Source of the DNA: Marinobacterium nitratireducens
Lineage (GTDB): Bacteria; Pseudomonadota; Gammaproteobacteria; Pseudomonadales; Balneatricaceae
Assembly (NCBI RefSeq): GCF_014645375.1
Contig: NZ_BMLT01000011.1
Span: 1-64,000, forward strand
Direction of reading: 5' to 3'
DNA: 64,000 nucleotides
This document shows positions 33,417 through 43,098 of this stretch, one piece after another. The position numbers and the translations under genes are program-made. The first letter of the stretch is position 1. Each line of letters starts with the position of its first letter. Under the pieces are notes generated by a model. The model was not told where the DNA came from and ran no database searches. It worked only from the letters and a program-made list of their open reading frames with translations.

Positions 33417-35798
33417 ATGAGTAAAGACTGGACCAAGCGCGACCCCCAGGCATCTGCCGAGGCGGAGAAATATGACAACCCGGTGCCGAGCCGGGACTTT
33501 ATCCTGGAGTTCCTGCAGGAGTGGGGCGCGCCGATCAGTCACGGGCGCCTGTGCAAGGAGCTCGGCATCAAGGATGAAGACAGCCTGGAGGGCGTTTCGC
33601 GCCGCCTCAAAGCCATGTGCCGCGATGGCCAGCTGATCAGCAACCGTCGCAACGAGTACGGCATTATCAAGAAGATGGACCTGATCCCCGGTCGGGTGAT
33701 CGGCCACCGTGACGGCTTCGGCTTCGTCACCCCGGATGCCGGCGGCGACGACTTCTTCATCAGTCCGCGCCAGATGCGCCAGGTGTTCGACGGCGACCGC
33801 GTACTGGTGCAGGAGGTCAGCGTCGACTACCGGGGGCGCCGCGAAGGCAAGATCATCGAGGTGCTCGAGCGCGGTACGCGAACCCTGGTCGGGCGTTACA
33901 AGTCACAGGGTGACTTCGGTTATCTGATCCCGGAGAACCAGCGCATCACCCAGGACATCATGGTGGCGCCGGACCCGGGCAGCAATGTCCGCTACCGTGA
34001 CGGCCAGCTGGTGGTGGTCGAGCTGATGCAGCAGCCGGGCAAACGCCAGATGCCGCAGGGGCGGGTCATCGAGGTGCTGGGCGACCACATGGCGCCGGGC
34101 ATGGAAATCAAGGTCGCGATCCACAACTACGAGATTCCGAACGAATGGCCCGATACCGTGCGCCAGGAGATCGGAGGCCTGTCGCCGGAGGTCGAGGAAA
34201 GCGCCAAGCGCAACCGCGTCGACCTGCGCAAACTGCCGCTGGTCACCATCGACGGCGAGGATGCCAAGGATTTCGACGATGCGGTATACGCCGAGCGCAA
34301 GCGCAGTGGCGGCTGGCGGCTCTGGGTCGCGATCGCCGACGTATCCTGGTACGTGCGTCCGGGGACGGGGCTCGACAACGAAGCCTATTTGCGTGGCAAC
34401 TCGGTCTATTTCCCCGAATTCGTCGTGCCGATGCTGCCGGAGCTGCTGTCCAACGGCCTCTGCTCGCTCAACCCCAATGTCGACCGGCTGGCGATGGTCT
34501 GCGAAATGACCATCAGCAGCAGCGGCAAACTGTCGGGTTATCGCTTCTACGAGGCGGTGATCCAGTCGCACGCGCGCCTCACCTACAACAAGGTCGGCAG
34601 CATGCTGATGCAGCCCAAGAGCCCGGAGGGCCGCTCGCTGCGCAAGGAATACGCCGCCGTGGTGCCGCACCTCGAGGACCTGCACGGCCTCTATTTCGCG
34701 CTGCGCAAGGCGAGGGAGGCGCGTGGCGCCATCGATTTCGAAACCACCGAAACCCGTATCCTGTTCTCGGATCAGCGCAAGATCGACAATATCGTTCCGG
34801 TGGAGCGTAACGATGCCCACAAGCTGATCGAGGAATGCATGCTGTGCGCCAACGTCGCCACCGCGCGCTTTCTCGACAAGGTCAAGGTACCGGCGCTGTA
34901 CCGCATCCACGAGGGCCCCAAGGCCGAGAAACTGCAGAACCTGCGCGCCTACCTCGGCGAACTCGGGCTCAACCTCGGCGGCGGTGACAAGCCGGAGCCG
35001 GGCGATTACCAGAAGCTGGCGGAGCAGATCGAGAACCGGGCGGACCGGCACGTCATTCAGACCATGATGCTGCGCTCGATGCGGCAGGCGGTTTACAGCC
35101 CGGAGAACAATGGCCACTTCGGTCTGGCGTATCAGGCCTACACCCATTTCACCTCGCCCATCCGGCGCTATCCCGACCTGCTGGTGCATCGTGCGATCCG
35201 CGCCGCCATTCACGCCGAGAGCGACCGCGGACTGCTGAACCGTCTCAAGTCGGTGTTCCGCTCCAGCAAAACGATCCTGCGCCCCGACGGCTTCGTCTCC
35301 AATCCGGCGTTCTGCTACCAGTACTCGCTGGAGCAGATGCTGCAGCTGGGCGAACACTGCTCGATGACCGAGCGTCGCGCCGACGACGCCACCCGCGATG
35401 TCATGTCCTGGCTCAAGTGCGAGTACATGCAGAGTGAGGTGGGCGGCGAGTTCGACGGCGTCATCTCGGCGGTTACCGGCTTCGGCGTTTTCGTCGAACT
35501 GACCTCGGTGTATGTCGAAGGACTTATCCACATCACCGCGCTGCCGTCGGACTACTATCATTTCGATGCGGCCAAGCAGCGCCTGGTCGGTGAGCGTACC
35601 CGCAAGACCTTCAAGCTCGGGGACCAGGTGCGGGTTCGCGTGATGCGGGTCGATCTCGACGAGCGCAAGATCGATTTCGAGATGGTGGAGAAGGTGCGTT
35701 CGGCGAAGAAACCCAAAAGCGTGCGCCAGCAGCTTGCCGAGGGCGAAGTCGACAAAGCCAATGCCAAACGCAAGAAAGGCGGCCGCAAACGCAGGTAG
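33417..35798 (+). CDS. rnr: Ribonuclease R
   Basis: This 3'-5' exoribonuclease degrades structured RNA and takes part in rRNA and tmRNA-linked quality control. From ATG 33417 it has 793 residues. An N-terminal helix-turn-helix (about 25-75) is followed by cold-shock domains (VIGHRDGFGFVTPDAGGDDFFIS). The RNB catalytic core has VTIDGEDAKDFDDAVYAE (metal-binding Asp cluster) and YAHFTSPIRRYPDL-like QAYTHFTSPIRRYPDLLVHR. An S1 domain (FDGVISAVTGFGVFVEL) and a Lys/Arg-rich tail end the protein. An ATG at 33396 would add 7 residues. The TAG stop codon lies inside the end of an interspersed repeat. Confidence 0.96.
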   Translation: MSKDWTKRDPQASAEAEKYDNPVPSRDFILEFLQEWGAPISHGRLCKELGIKDEDSLEGVSRRLKAMCRDGQLISNRRNEYGIIKKMDLIPGRVIGHRDGFGFVTPDAGGDDFFISPRQMRQVFDGDRVLVQEVSVDYRGRREGKIIEVLERGTRTLVGRYKSQGDFGYLIPENQRITQDIMVAPDPGSNVRYRDGQLVVVELMQQPGKRQMPQGRVIEVLGDHMAPGMEIKVAIHNYEIPNEWPDTVRQEIGGLSPEVEESAKRNRVDLRKLPLVTIDGEDAKDFDDAVYAERKRSGGWRLWVAIADVSWYVRPGTGLDNEAYLRGNSVYFPEFVVPMLPELLSNGLCSLNPNVDRLAMVCEMTISSSGKLSGYRFYEAVIQSHARLTYNKVGSMLMQPKSPEGRSLRKEYAAVVPHLEDLHGLYFALRKAREARGAIDFETTETRILFSDQRKIDNIVPVERNDAHKLIEECMLCANVATARFLDKVKVPALYRIHEGPKAEKLQNLRAYLGELGLNLGGGDKPEPGDYQKLAEQIENRADRHVIQTMMLRSMRQAVYSPENNGHFGLAYQAYTHFTSPIRRYPDLLVHRAIRAAIHAESDRGLLNRLKSVFRSSKTILRPDGFVSNPAFCYQYSLEQMLQLGEHCSMTERRADDATRDVMSWLKCEYMQSEVGGEFDGVISAVTGFGVFVELTSVYVEGLIHITALPSDYYHFDAAKQRLVGERTRKTFKLGDQVRVRVMRVDLDERKIDFEMVEKVRSAKKPKSVRQQLAEGEVDKANAKRKKGGRKRR

Positions 35799-35868
35799 GA
35801 TGGGCCAAGCGATGCTCTGCACGATACACCGGGTTACGACCTGGTCGGGGCATCGCGGAGCCATCATC
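35795..35868. repeat. Interspersed repeat, reverse copy, at the rnr stop codon
   Basis: It reads GTAGGATGGGCCAAGCGATGC ... GGGCATCGCGGAGCCATCATC, the reverse complement of the family seen at 38788 and 55873. The first bases GTAGG contain the rnr stop codon TAG (35796-35798). The outer CGATCGAT block is missing in this copy. Confidence 0.65.
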
Positions 35869-35895
35869 TCCGGTGTCTTGTCGCCGTTCCGGCGT

Positions 35896-37233
35896 TTATC
35901 CCGCGGGCCCCAGTGCGTGATAGCCCGCCGACAGTGCCCCCGCAAGAACTATCAGCGCCGCCAGAATGGTCGTGGCGTCCTTTGCATTCAGCGGGGTGCG
36001 TCCGCGTTCCGGGCGCAACAGCCAGAGCCTCAGCATGGCCGCGGCCATCAATCCCTCGATCCAGCCTGCGATGACGTCGAGTGGCCAGTGGGCGCCGATG
36101 ACGATGCGCGACAGACCGATCAGCAGAATCGGCATCAGCGCCAGCAGGTAGCTGGCTCTGCGCACGGCAACCCCGTGCCCGGTCGCGAGCAGCACCGCCA
36201 GCATCGCGAAGAAGGCTGAACTGGCGCTGCTGTGTCCGCTGGGAAAGCTCCAGCCGGCAACCTCGACGCCGGTTTCAGGGCGTGCCACCTGAAACAGCCA
36301 CTTCAGCAGACTGTTGAGTCCTGCGGTCAGACCCAGCAGCAACAGCAGGCGCCAGCCATCGGCGGAGCGTCGCAGCCACTTCAGCCCGAAGCCCAGCAGC
36401 ACGGCTGCCGGCAACAGGATCGCGGTACTGCCAAAAGCGGTGACCTGCAGCCAGAATCCCAGGGCGCCGGCATCGGGGCCCAGCAGTATCAGTCCCTGCA
36501 GGTGCCGGTTCCAGTCCTGGGCCCAGCCCTGCATCTGAATCAGCGCCAGGGCGCAGAGTGCGAGAGCGCTGCCGGCCAACAGCATCAGAGCGGCTAGCCG
36601 CTCCGGTTTCAGCCCCAGGCGTTCGGATCCCCAGCGTGCCAGTGGCTGTCCCGGCTGCAGATGCTGGTGAAGCACCGTCATTGCCAGTATCACCAGTACC
36701 AGGCCGAGCCCCGGATAGAAGAGCGCATGCCAGTGCCCCAGCAGGTCGTCCGCGGAGCGGCCGACCAGAAAGCCCGGTACGATGTACGCCGGTGCCCAGG
36801 CCAGCGCGGAAAGGATGTTGACGGTGAAGAAGCGCATTGCCGGCATGTCGAAGGTGCCGGCGATAAAGGGTACCACCGGTCGTACCGGTCCGATAAAGCG
36901 GCCCAGTACGATGCTGAGCAGGCCGTAGCGCTGAAAGAAGGCGGCCCCGCGGCGGTGCCAGCCGGGGTGGGCGTTGAGCGGCCAGTGTCGCTGCAGCCAG
37001 TCCTCGGCATGGCGGCCGAGGAGAAAGCTCAGGCCGTCACCGACGACGGCACCGGCGAAAGCCGCGATCAGTATTGGCAGCAGAGGCTGTCCCTGCTCAC
37101 CGGCGGCGAGGGCGACGGCGAACAGCAGCGCGACGCCGGGTACCAGCACGCCGACAAACGCCAGCGACTCGCACAGTGCAAGTGCTGCCGTGACGAGCAT
37201 TAACGCGGGTAGTGATAGCTGTGCCAGATCCAT
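35896..37233 (-). CDS. DedA family / PAP2 phosphatase fusion membrane protein
   Basis: This is a 445-residue two-module membrane protein. The N-terminal half is a DedA/SNARE-associated domain (LCESLAFVGVLVPGVALLF, GDGLSFLLGRHAEDWL, RFIGPVRPVVPFIAGTFDMPAMRFF). The C-terminal half is a PAP2 phosphatase with the three motifs K-X6-RP (KWLFQVARP), SFPSGHS and SRIVIGAHWPLDV. DedA proteins are linked to lipid-carrier recycling and PAP2 proteins dephosphorylate undecaprenyl or phosphatidate phosphates, so lipid-carrier turnover is a reasonable guess. I chose ATG 37233, which follows AAGGA; the open frame goes to 37443, into the divergent serB gene. Confidence 0.9.
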   Translation of the reverse strand: MDLAQLSLPALMLVTAALALCESLAFVGVLVPGVALLFAVALAAGEQGQPLLPILIAAFAGAVVGDGLSFLLGRHAEDWLQRHWPLNAHPGWHRRGAAFFQRYGLLSIVLGRFIGPVRPVVPFIAGTFDMPAMRFFTVNILSALAWAPAYIVPGFLVGRSADDLLGHWHALFYPGLGLVLVILAMTVLHQHLQPGQPLARWGSERLGLKPERLAALMLLAGSALALCALALIQMQGWAQDWNRHLQGLILLGPDAGALGFWLQVTAFGSTAILLPAAVLLGFGLKWLRRSADGWRLLLLLGLTAGLNSLLKWLFQVARPETGVEVAGWSFPSGHSSASSAFFAMLAVLLATGHGVAVRRASYLLALMPILLIGLSRIVIGAHWPLDVIAGWIEGLMAAAMLRLWLLRPERGRTPLNAKDATTILAALIVLAGALSAGYHALGPAG

Positions 37234-37351
37234 GCTGAGTCGTCCTTGCCATCGGATGTCGCCGATGGGTAATTGTATTACGCCTTGATATAATCCGCCG
37301 AACCAATCCGCAGACTTCCGCGCCTCCGAGGGCGAACAGAAGGGACCCGCC

Positions 37352-38572
<1,221 letters not shown>

Positions 38573-38787
38573 GGCTGAGGCTGAGGGTTACGCGTGACTC
38601 GAGGCGTAGGATGGGATAGCCGCCCCGGCACGGCCTGTCCGGTACTGTGGGCTTTTGTAGGCGGCGTAACCCGTCACAGGCGCCGCAGGCGTCTTGGTTT
38701 CCGTCGGCGGCGGGCTGAAAGGATCGTTCACTCGCGCATCATGGGGCGTCGTTGGCGCACATCCCGACTTCAGTGCCCGCCGGGATC
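38573..38787. other. Spacer after serB with partial repeats
   Basis: It contains GTAGGATGGG at 38607-38616, the usual end of the interspersed repeat, but without a matching second end nearby. Single heptamer-like words (GGTTACGCGTGAC, CGTAACCCGTCAC) are also present. No gene is seen. Confidence 0.4.
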
Positions 38788-38884
38788 AATCGATCTGCAA
38801 TACGATCGATATGATGGGTCCGCGATGCCCGGAATGGGAGGCAACGTGATCCTTGTGCCCCTGCATCGCTTGACCCATCCTACC
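38788..38884. repeat. Interspersed GATGGGT...ACCCATCCTAC repeat, full copy
   Basis: AATCGATCTGCAATACGATC, ATGATGGGTCCGCGATGCCCGGA, a variable centre, then CTGCATCGCTTGACCCATCC and TACC. The inner ends GATGGGTCCGCGATGC and GCATCGCTTGACCCATC are imperfect inverted copies. It is closest to the copy at 55873. The CCCGTCA array begins at its right end. Confidence 0.7.
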
Positions 38885-38973
38885 CGTCACCCGTCACCCG
38901 TCACCCGTCACCCGTCACCCGTCACCCGTCACCCGTCACCCGTCACCCGTCACCCGTCACCCGTCACCCGTCA
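38883..38973. repeat. Heptanucleotide tandem array (CCCGTCA) x 13
   Basis: Thirteen perfect 7-bp units run without interruption from the end of the interspersed repeat. A period of 7 would shift a reading frame, and no gene covers it. Copy number is likely to vary between strains. Confidence 0.95.
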
Positions 38974-39010
38974 CCGAAGTGGACGCGTCACCCGTGAGGC
39001 TTAGCCTGTC

Positions 39011-39059
39011 ACGCCTCACGCCTCACGCCTCACGCCTCACGCCTCACGCCTCACGCCCC
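39011..39059. repeat. Heptanucleotide tandem array (ACGCCTC) x 6 plus one variant
   Basis: Six perfect 7-bp units and a final ACGCCCC end 2 bp before the fimX stop codon (39062). The unit differs from the neighbouring CCCGTCA array by two or three bases in register. Confidence 0.93.
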
Positions 39060-39061
39060 AC

Positions 39062-41194
39062 TCAATGCTCGAAAAAGTCGTAATCCATGCGTTCGCGCGG
39101 GGGCTGCAGATAGTAGCCCTGGATGAAGTTGACGCCGGATTTCCAGAGTTTGCTCATCACCTTGGTACCCTCGACCAGTGGGGCGACCGTGACGCGGTCC
39201 ATGGCGTTGAGTTGCTCCACCATGCGCCTGAAGCTCTTGTCGTGAGCGTGGCCGTTGGCCAGGTCCTGTACGTAGGAGCCGTCGATCTTGATGTAGTCCG
39301 CCGGGATCGCCTTGATCACCTCCTTGTAGCTGGTGGAGGTACCGAAGTGCTTGATGCAGATATGGCAGTGCAGCTCCTTGACCGCCCGGGCGAACTCGGT
39401 GGCGGCGGGAAGCTGTGACGAGACGTCGGTTTCGCTGAGCTGAAACACGATGCGGTCCGCCGGCAGGCGGAACTCCCGCAGGGTTTCCGACAGCCAGCTT
39501 ACCAGGTCCTTGTCCTTCAGCGTGCTGCCGGTGATGCTGATGAAGAGGCGGTTGCGCTTGCCCTGTTCCAGCTCGGTGCGCAGCTGGCGCAGGCTTTCCA
39601 TGATGACCCAGCGGTCCATCTGAATGCTGAGATCGGCATGGTCGACGGTGGCGAGGAAGATGTTCGGCGATATTTCCCGGTTATCCGGATCCAGCAGCCG
39701 CAGCAGAACTTCGTAGTGGTTGATGTCCGTTTCCTGGTGCAGCGCCACCACCGGCTGGAACAGCAGGCGGAAGCGCTCCGCCTCGACGGCCTCGCGCAGC
39801 ATCTTGGCGGTCTTGCCGTCGTTGGCCTTCTGCGTCTCGACAGTGTAGAGCTTGACGCCGTTGCCGCCACCCTGGCGGTTGCGCAGGCTTTCGGCCGCCA
39901 GACGTGCGCGGGAGACCAGCTCTTCGGGTCGCGGCGAGTTGTCGTTGATCGTGGTGATACCGATCGAGCAGGTGACCTGCAGCAGGGTGTTGTTGACCAT
40001 GCTGCTGTTGTCGGCCACCGCCTCGCAGATCCTGCGTGCCAGTTTCACCGACTTGTCAGGGCTGGGATCGCGGAAGATGACGATGAAGATATCGTCGCTG
40101 GGGCGGGCGATCAGGTGCGCCCGGTTGATGAGCTTGCGCAGCAGGTCGGCAATGTCCCGGGCAACCTGGTCGCAGCCCTCGAAGCCGATCTCCGAGCGGA
40201 TGATGTTGTACTGGTCGATGCTGATGTAGAGCAGGTTGCAGTCGTGGCCGCCGTCCAGCGCATGCTGAATGACCTCCTCGAGGCTGTGTTCGAGAAACTG
40301 GCGGTTGTAGAGCCCTGTCACCAGGTCCTGCTGAGCGGTCTGTTGCAGCTCCCGGAACTGGCGGTCCGGGCGAATCATCAGCAGGATGCAGGGCTGGCCG
40401 TTGTAGCGCGCCTCTTCCATTTCGAGATTGGCGACGAAGCTGCTGCCATCGGCGCGCTCGCCTGAGACCTGCATCAGCATGTCCTTGCGACGCGCGTCCT
40501 TGAACGCGCGCAGCTGTTCGCTGAGCTCTTCCCTGTCTTCGGCAATCACCAGTTGCTCGAACGGCTGGTTGATCAGGGCGCGGTTGTCCTCGTGGCCGAA
40601 GAGGTGGCAGAAGCAGGGATTGACGTAGACCAGTCGTTCGCCGTCGAGGCAGGCGATACCGTGGCTGGAGACCTCCATCAGCTCCTGGCAGCGGCGCTCG
40701 GCGTCGCTGAGACGCGATTCCGCCAGGCGCAGCTGCCGGCGTGTCTCCAGCCCTTCCAGCTCCTGCTGCAGCGTCAGCAACAGCAGTTCGTTGTCCTGCT
40801 TGCTGACCACCGCCCGCATGCCGTCTTTCAGTCCGCGCACCGAGCGACTGCAGTCGCTGTCATCGGTCAGCAGAACAACCGGAATGTCCTTGTCCAGGCG
40901 TATCAGGTGATGCAGCACACGGCTGTTCTTGAGTTCGCCCTCGTTGGGGGAGCAGATCACCAGATCCCAGGAGCGCTCGCTCAGGGCCTCGAGGAAATCG
41001 CGTTCCTGTTCGATCTGGCGGCCGCGCGGCGCGAGGCGGGCGGCGCGCAGCAGCGAGATGATGGGATCGGTGTCCTGTGGGCCCAGGCCCAGAAAGAGGA
41101 TGTGGACGTTCTTGCGCAAACGGCGGCGCTCGCCGCTGTCGACGTCTGCCAGGGCGTTGTCGCCGGTACTGCTGAGCTGATTCGCGTCGGACAT
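39062..41194 (-). CDS. fimX: FimX-like degenerate GGDEF/EAL protein
   Basis: This 710-residue cytoplasmic protein has a receiver-like domain (about 28-150), a PAS domain (about 165-290), a GGDEF-family domain (about 295-445) and an EAL-family domain (about 465-700). The GGDEF motif is PSDDIF and the EAL motif is EVL (HYEVLLRL), so neither catalytic site is intact. The same combination (degenerate GGDEF, EVL) marks Pseudomonas FimX, a c-di-GMP-binding protein needed for type IV pilus assembly at the pole. The receiver-like part has no clear phospho-Asp. A role as a c-di-GMP receptor for twitching motility follows from that family; no pilus gene is in the window. Confidence 0.82.
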   Translation of the reverse strand: MSDANQLSSTGDNALADVDSGERRRLRKNVHILFLGLGPQDTDPIISLLRAARLAPRGRQIEQERDFLEALSERSWDLVICSPNEGELKNSRVLHHLIRLDKDIPVVLLTDDSDCSRSVRGLKDGMRAVVSKQDNELLLLTLQQELEGLETRRQLRLAESRLSDAERRCQELMEVSSHGIACLDGERLVYVNPCFCHLFGHEDNRALINQPFEQLVIAEDREELSEQLRAFKDARRKDMLMQVSGERADGSSFVANLEMEEARYNGQPCILLMIRPDRQFRELQQTAQQDLVTGLYNRQFLEHSLEEVIQHALDGGHDCNLLYISIDQYNIIRSEIGFEGCDQVARDIADLLRKLINRAHLIARPSDDIFIVIFRDPSPDKSVKLARRICEAVADNSSMVNNTLLQVTCSIGITTINDNSPRPEELVSRARLAAESLRNRQGGGNGVKLYTVETQKANDGKTAKMLREAVEAERFRLLFQPVVALHQETDINHYEVLLRLLDPDNREISPNIFLATVDHADLSIQMDRWVIMESLRQLRTELEQGKRNRLFISITGSTLKDKDLVSWLSETLREFRLPADRIVFQLSETDVSSQLPAATEFARAVKELHCHICIKHFGTSTSYKEVIKAIPADYIKIDGSYVQDLANGHAHDKSFRRMVEQLNAMDRVTVAPLVEGTKVMSKLWKSGVNFIQGYYLQPPRERMDYDFFEH

Positions 41195-41415
41195 TTCGAG
41201 TATCCAGAAACCGTCTATCCATGGACCGGGTGTTGCTCAAGTGTAGCGGTTTTGCAAATGGCTGTCAGGACGCCCGACGTATCGGATCAGTCATTCGGCT
41301 GGCTGGAAGGGTCCGCGGAGCAGGCCGATGTAACCGGGGAGGATCGGCACGATTCGTTGCACTCATGGTGCCCTGCGGCGCTTGGCTGACTGATCGATTG
41401 TGCTTTCGGGGGAAG
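41195..41415. other. Spacer between the tRNA array and fimX
   Basis: These 221 bp hold no gene that I can support. A terminator for the tRNA transcript is expected here but none is clear. Confidence 0.3.
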
Positions 41416-41490
41416 TGGCTGGGGTAGGAGGATTCGAACCTCCGCATGCTGGAATCAGAATCCAGTGCCTTACCGCTTGGCGATACCCCA
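41416..41490 (-). tRNA. tRNA-Gln (anticodon CTG)
   Basis: It is 75 nt with encoded CCA. Acceptor TGGGGTA pairs with TACCCCA, and the anticodon arm is CTGGA-TTCTGAT-TCCAG. It is identical to the tRNA at 45446-45520. It is the last of a Met-Gln-Met-Gln array. Confidence 0.96.
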
Positions 41491-41508
41491 ACAATGTCGA
41501 AAGCAGAA

Positions 41509-41585
41509 TGGTGGCAATGGCGGGACTCGAACCTGCGACCCACGCATTATGAATGCGTTGCTCTAACCAACTGAGCTACATTGCC
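41509..41585 (-). tRNA. tRNA-Met (elongator, anticodon CAT)
   Basis: It is 77 nt with CCA. Acceptor GGCAATG pairs with CATTGCC, and the anticodon arm is ACGCA-TTCATAA-TGCGT. Paired first bases and the body match elongator rather than initiator tRNA. It is a duplicate of the tRNA at 41715. Confidence 0.95.
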
Positions 41586-41604
41586 ACTGCTTTCTTGCAG
41601 AAGA

Positions 41605-41679
41605 TGGCAGGGGTAGGAGGATTCGAACCTCCGCATGACGGGATCAAAACCCGTTGCCTTACCGCTTGGCGATACCCCT
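41605..41679 (-). tRNA. tRNA-Gln (anticodon TTG)
   Basis: It is 75 nt with CCA. Acceptor AGGGGTA pairs with TACCCCT, and the anticodon arm is ACGGG-TTTTGAT-CCCGT. The D and T arms are the same as in the tRNA-Gln(CTG) copies, so the isoacceptors share a recent origin. Confidence 0.96.
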
Positions 41680-41714
41680 GCAATATCGACCTGGCTGCTA
41701 TTCCTGTTCAGAAA

Positions 41715-41791
41715 TGGTGGCAATGGCGGGACTCGAACCTGCGACCCACGCATTATGAATGCGTTGCTCTAACCAACTGAGCTACATTGCC
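41715..41791 (-). tRNA. tRNA-Met (elongator, anticodon CAT), first of the array
   Basis: It has the same 77-nt sequence as the copy at 41509. It lies directly downstream of a strong promoter. Confidence 0.95.
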
Positions 41792-41811
41792 TTGCCCTGT
41801 CGAGGTCGCGA

Positions 41812-41840
41812 ATTATTCTCTGTTTTCGCTTTGCTGTCAA
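41812..41840 (-). promoter_or_regulatory. Promoter of the Met-Gln-Met-Gln tRNA array
   Basis: On the minus strand a consensus TTGACA (41840-41835) and AATAAT (41817-41812) are 17 bp apart, 20 bp before the first tRNA. Confidence 0.8.
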
Positions 41841-41917
41841 CAGCTTGGGCGAAAAAAATCGTTTTTCGGGCTCTCGGTTTGCGTAGGGCGCTGCCAGGCG
41901 AAGCACGGCGCACCACA

Positions 41918-41976
41918 AGCGCCAGGAGCTCGCCCGCAGCACGGGCTCCTACGGCAATTCCTGCCCTGTAGGAGAC
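41918..41976. repeat. REP-like element near the ychF stop
   Basis: GCGCCAGGAGCTCGCCCGC-AGC-ACGGGCTCCTAC forms an imperfect hairpin and is followed by CCTGTAGGAG. It shares the GCTCCTACGG word with the repeats at 521-840. It lies between the tRNA array promoter and the ychF stop. Confidence 0.4.
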
Positions 41977-41989
41977 CGCTCCGCATGAA

Positions 41990-43081
41990 TCAGACGTTGA
42001 AGCGGAAGTGCACCACGTCGCCGTCCTTGACGATGTAATCCTTGCCTTCGAGGCGCCACTTGCCGGCTTCCTTGGCGCCCTGTTCGCCCTTGTAGGCGAT
42101 GAAGTCATCGTAGCTGACCACTTCGGCGCGGATGAAGCCCTTTTCGAAGTCGGTGTGGATAACGCCCGCGGCCTGGGGTGCGGTCGCGCCGACCTTGACG
42201 GTCCAGGCGCGCACTTCCTTGACGCCGGCGGTGAAGTAGGTCTGCAGGCCCAGCAGGTTGTAGCCGGCGCGGATGACACGGTCGAGGCCCGGTTCTTCCA
42301 TGCCCAGGTCCTGCAGGAACTCCTGGCGCTCTTCGTCGTCGAGCTCGACGATCTCCGATTCCAGCTTGTTGCAGATCGCGACCACTTCGGCGCCTTCGGC
42401 GGCCGCCAGTTCGCGGACCTGGTCCAGGTAAGGGTTGTCCTCGAAGCCGTCTTCGGCGACGTTGGCGATGTACAGCGTCGGCTTGGTGGTCAGCAGGTGG
42501 AAGCTGCGCACCAGCTTGCGCTCGTCGTCATCGAGTTCCAGCGCGCGGACCGGCTGCCCCTCTTCGAGGTGCGGCAGCAGCTTTTCCAGCAGCGCCTTGG
42601 CGCGGATGGCATCCTTGTCGCCGCCCTTGGCGGTACGGACGACGCGCTGCAGCTGCTTCTCGACCGAGTCGAGGTCGGCCATCGCCAGCTCGAGGTTGAT
42701 GGTTTCGATGTCTTCGAGCGGGTGGATGCGGTTGGCGACGTGGATGACGTTCTCGTCCTCGAAGCAGCGCACCACGTGGGCGATGGCGTCGGTCTCGCGG
42801 ATGTTGGCGAGGAACTTGTTGCCCAGGCCCTCGCCCTTGGAGGCGCCGGCCACCAGGCCCGCGATATCGACGAACTCCATGGTGGTTGCAATCACGCGCT
42901 CGGGCTTGACGATCTCGGCCAGGGCGTCGAGGCGCGGATCCGGCATCGGCACCACGCCGGCGTTCGGCTCGATGGTGCAGAAGGGGAAGTTCTCGGCGTC
43001 AATGCCCGCCTTGGTCAGGGCGTTGAACAGGGTGGACTTGCCCACGTTGGGCAGGCCGACGATACCGCATTTGAAACCCAT
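41990..43081 (-). CDS. ychF: Redox-regulated ATPase YchF (Obg family)
   Basis: From ATG 43081 the protein has 363 residues, the exact family length. G1 is [15 protein letters not shown]. The G4-equivalent ICNKLE, as expected for an ATP-preferring member, and a C-terminal TGS domain ([25 protein letters not shown] ... VHFRFNV) are present. It binds ribosomes and is linked to translation and stress responses. It lies 17 bp downstream of pth. An upstream in-frame ATG at 43141 would overlap pth and is rejected. Confidence 0.96.
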   Translation of the reverse strand: MGFKCGIVGLPNVGKSTLFNALTKAGIDAENFPFCTIEPNAGVVPMPDPRLDALAEIVKPERVIATTMEFVDIAGLVAGASKGEGLGNKFLANIRETDAIAHVVRCFEDENVIHVANRIHPLEDIETINLELAMADLDSVEKQLQRVVRTAKGGDKDAIRAKALLEKLLPHLEEGQPVRALELDDDERKLVRSFHLLTTKPTLYIANVAEDGFEDNPYLDQVRELAAAEGAEVVAICNKLESEIVELDDEERQEFLQDLGMEEPGLDRVIRAGYNLLGLQTYFTAGVKEVRAWTVKVGATAPQAAGVIHTDFEKGFIRAEVVSYDDFIAYKGEQGAKEAGKWRLEGKDYIVKDGDVVHFRFNV

Positions 43082-43098
43082 GATGGTGGTCCTGTCGA

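Noticed and set aside
35795-35868. Insertion sequence remnant with transposase
   Set aside because: The repeat is only about 75-100 bp and contains no coding sequence; no transposase is found in the window.
33903-35945. 680-codon open frame on the minus strand
   Set aside because: It is the antisense shadow of rnr, produced by the strong third-position GC bias.
38883-38973. Possible CRISPR array
   Set aside because: The units are perfect 7-bp tandem repeats without spacers, and no cas gene is nearby.
38883-39059. Replication origin or iteron plasmid origin
   Set aside because: The 7-bp units are too short for iterons, and no initiator gene, DnaA-box cluster or partition gene is seen nearby.
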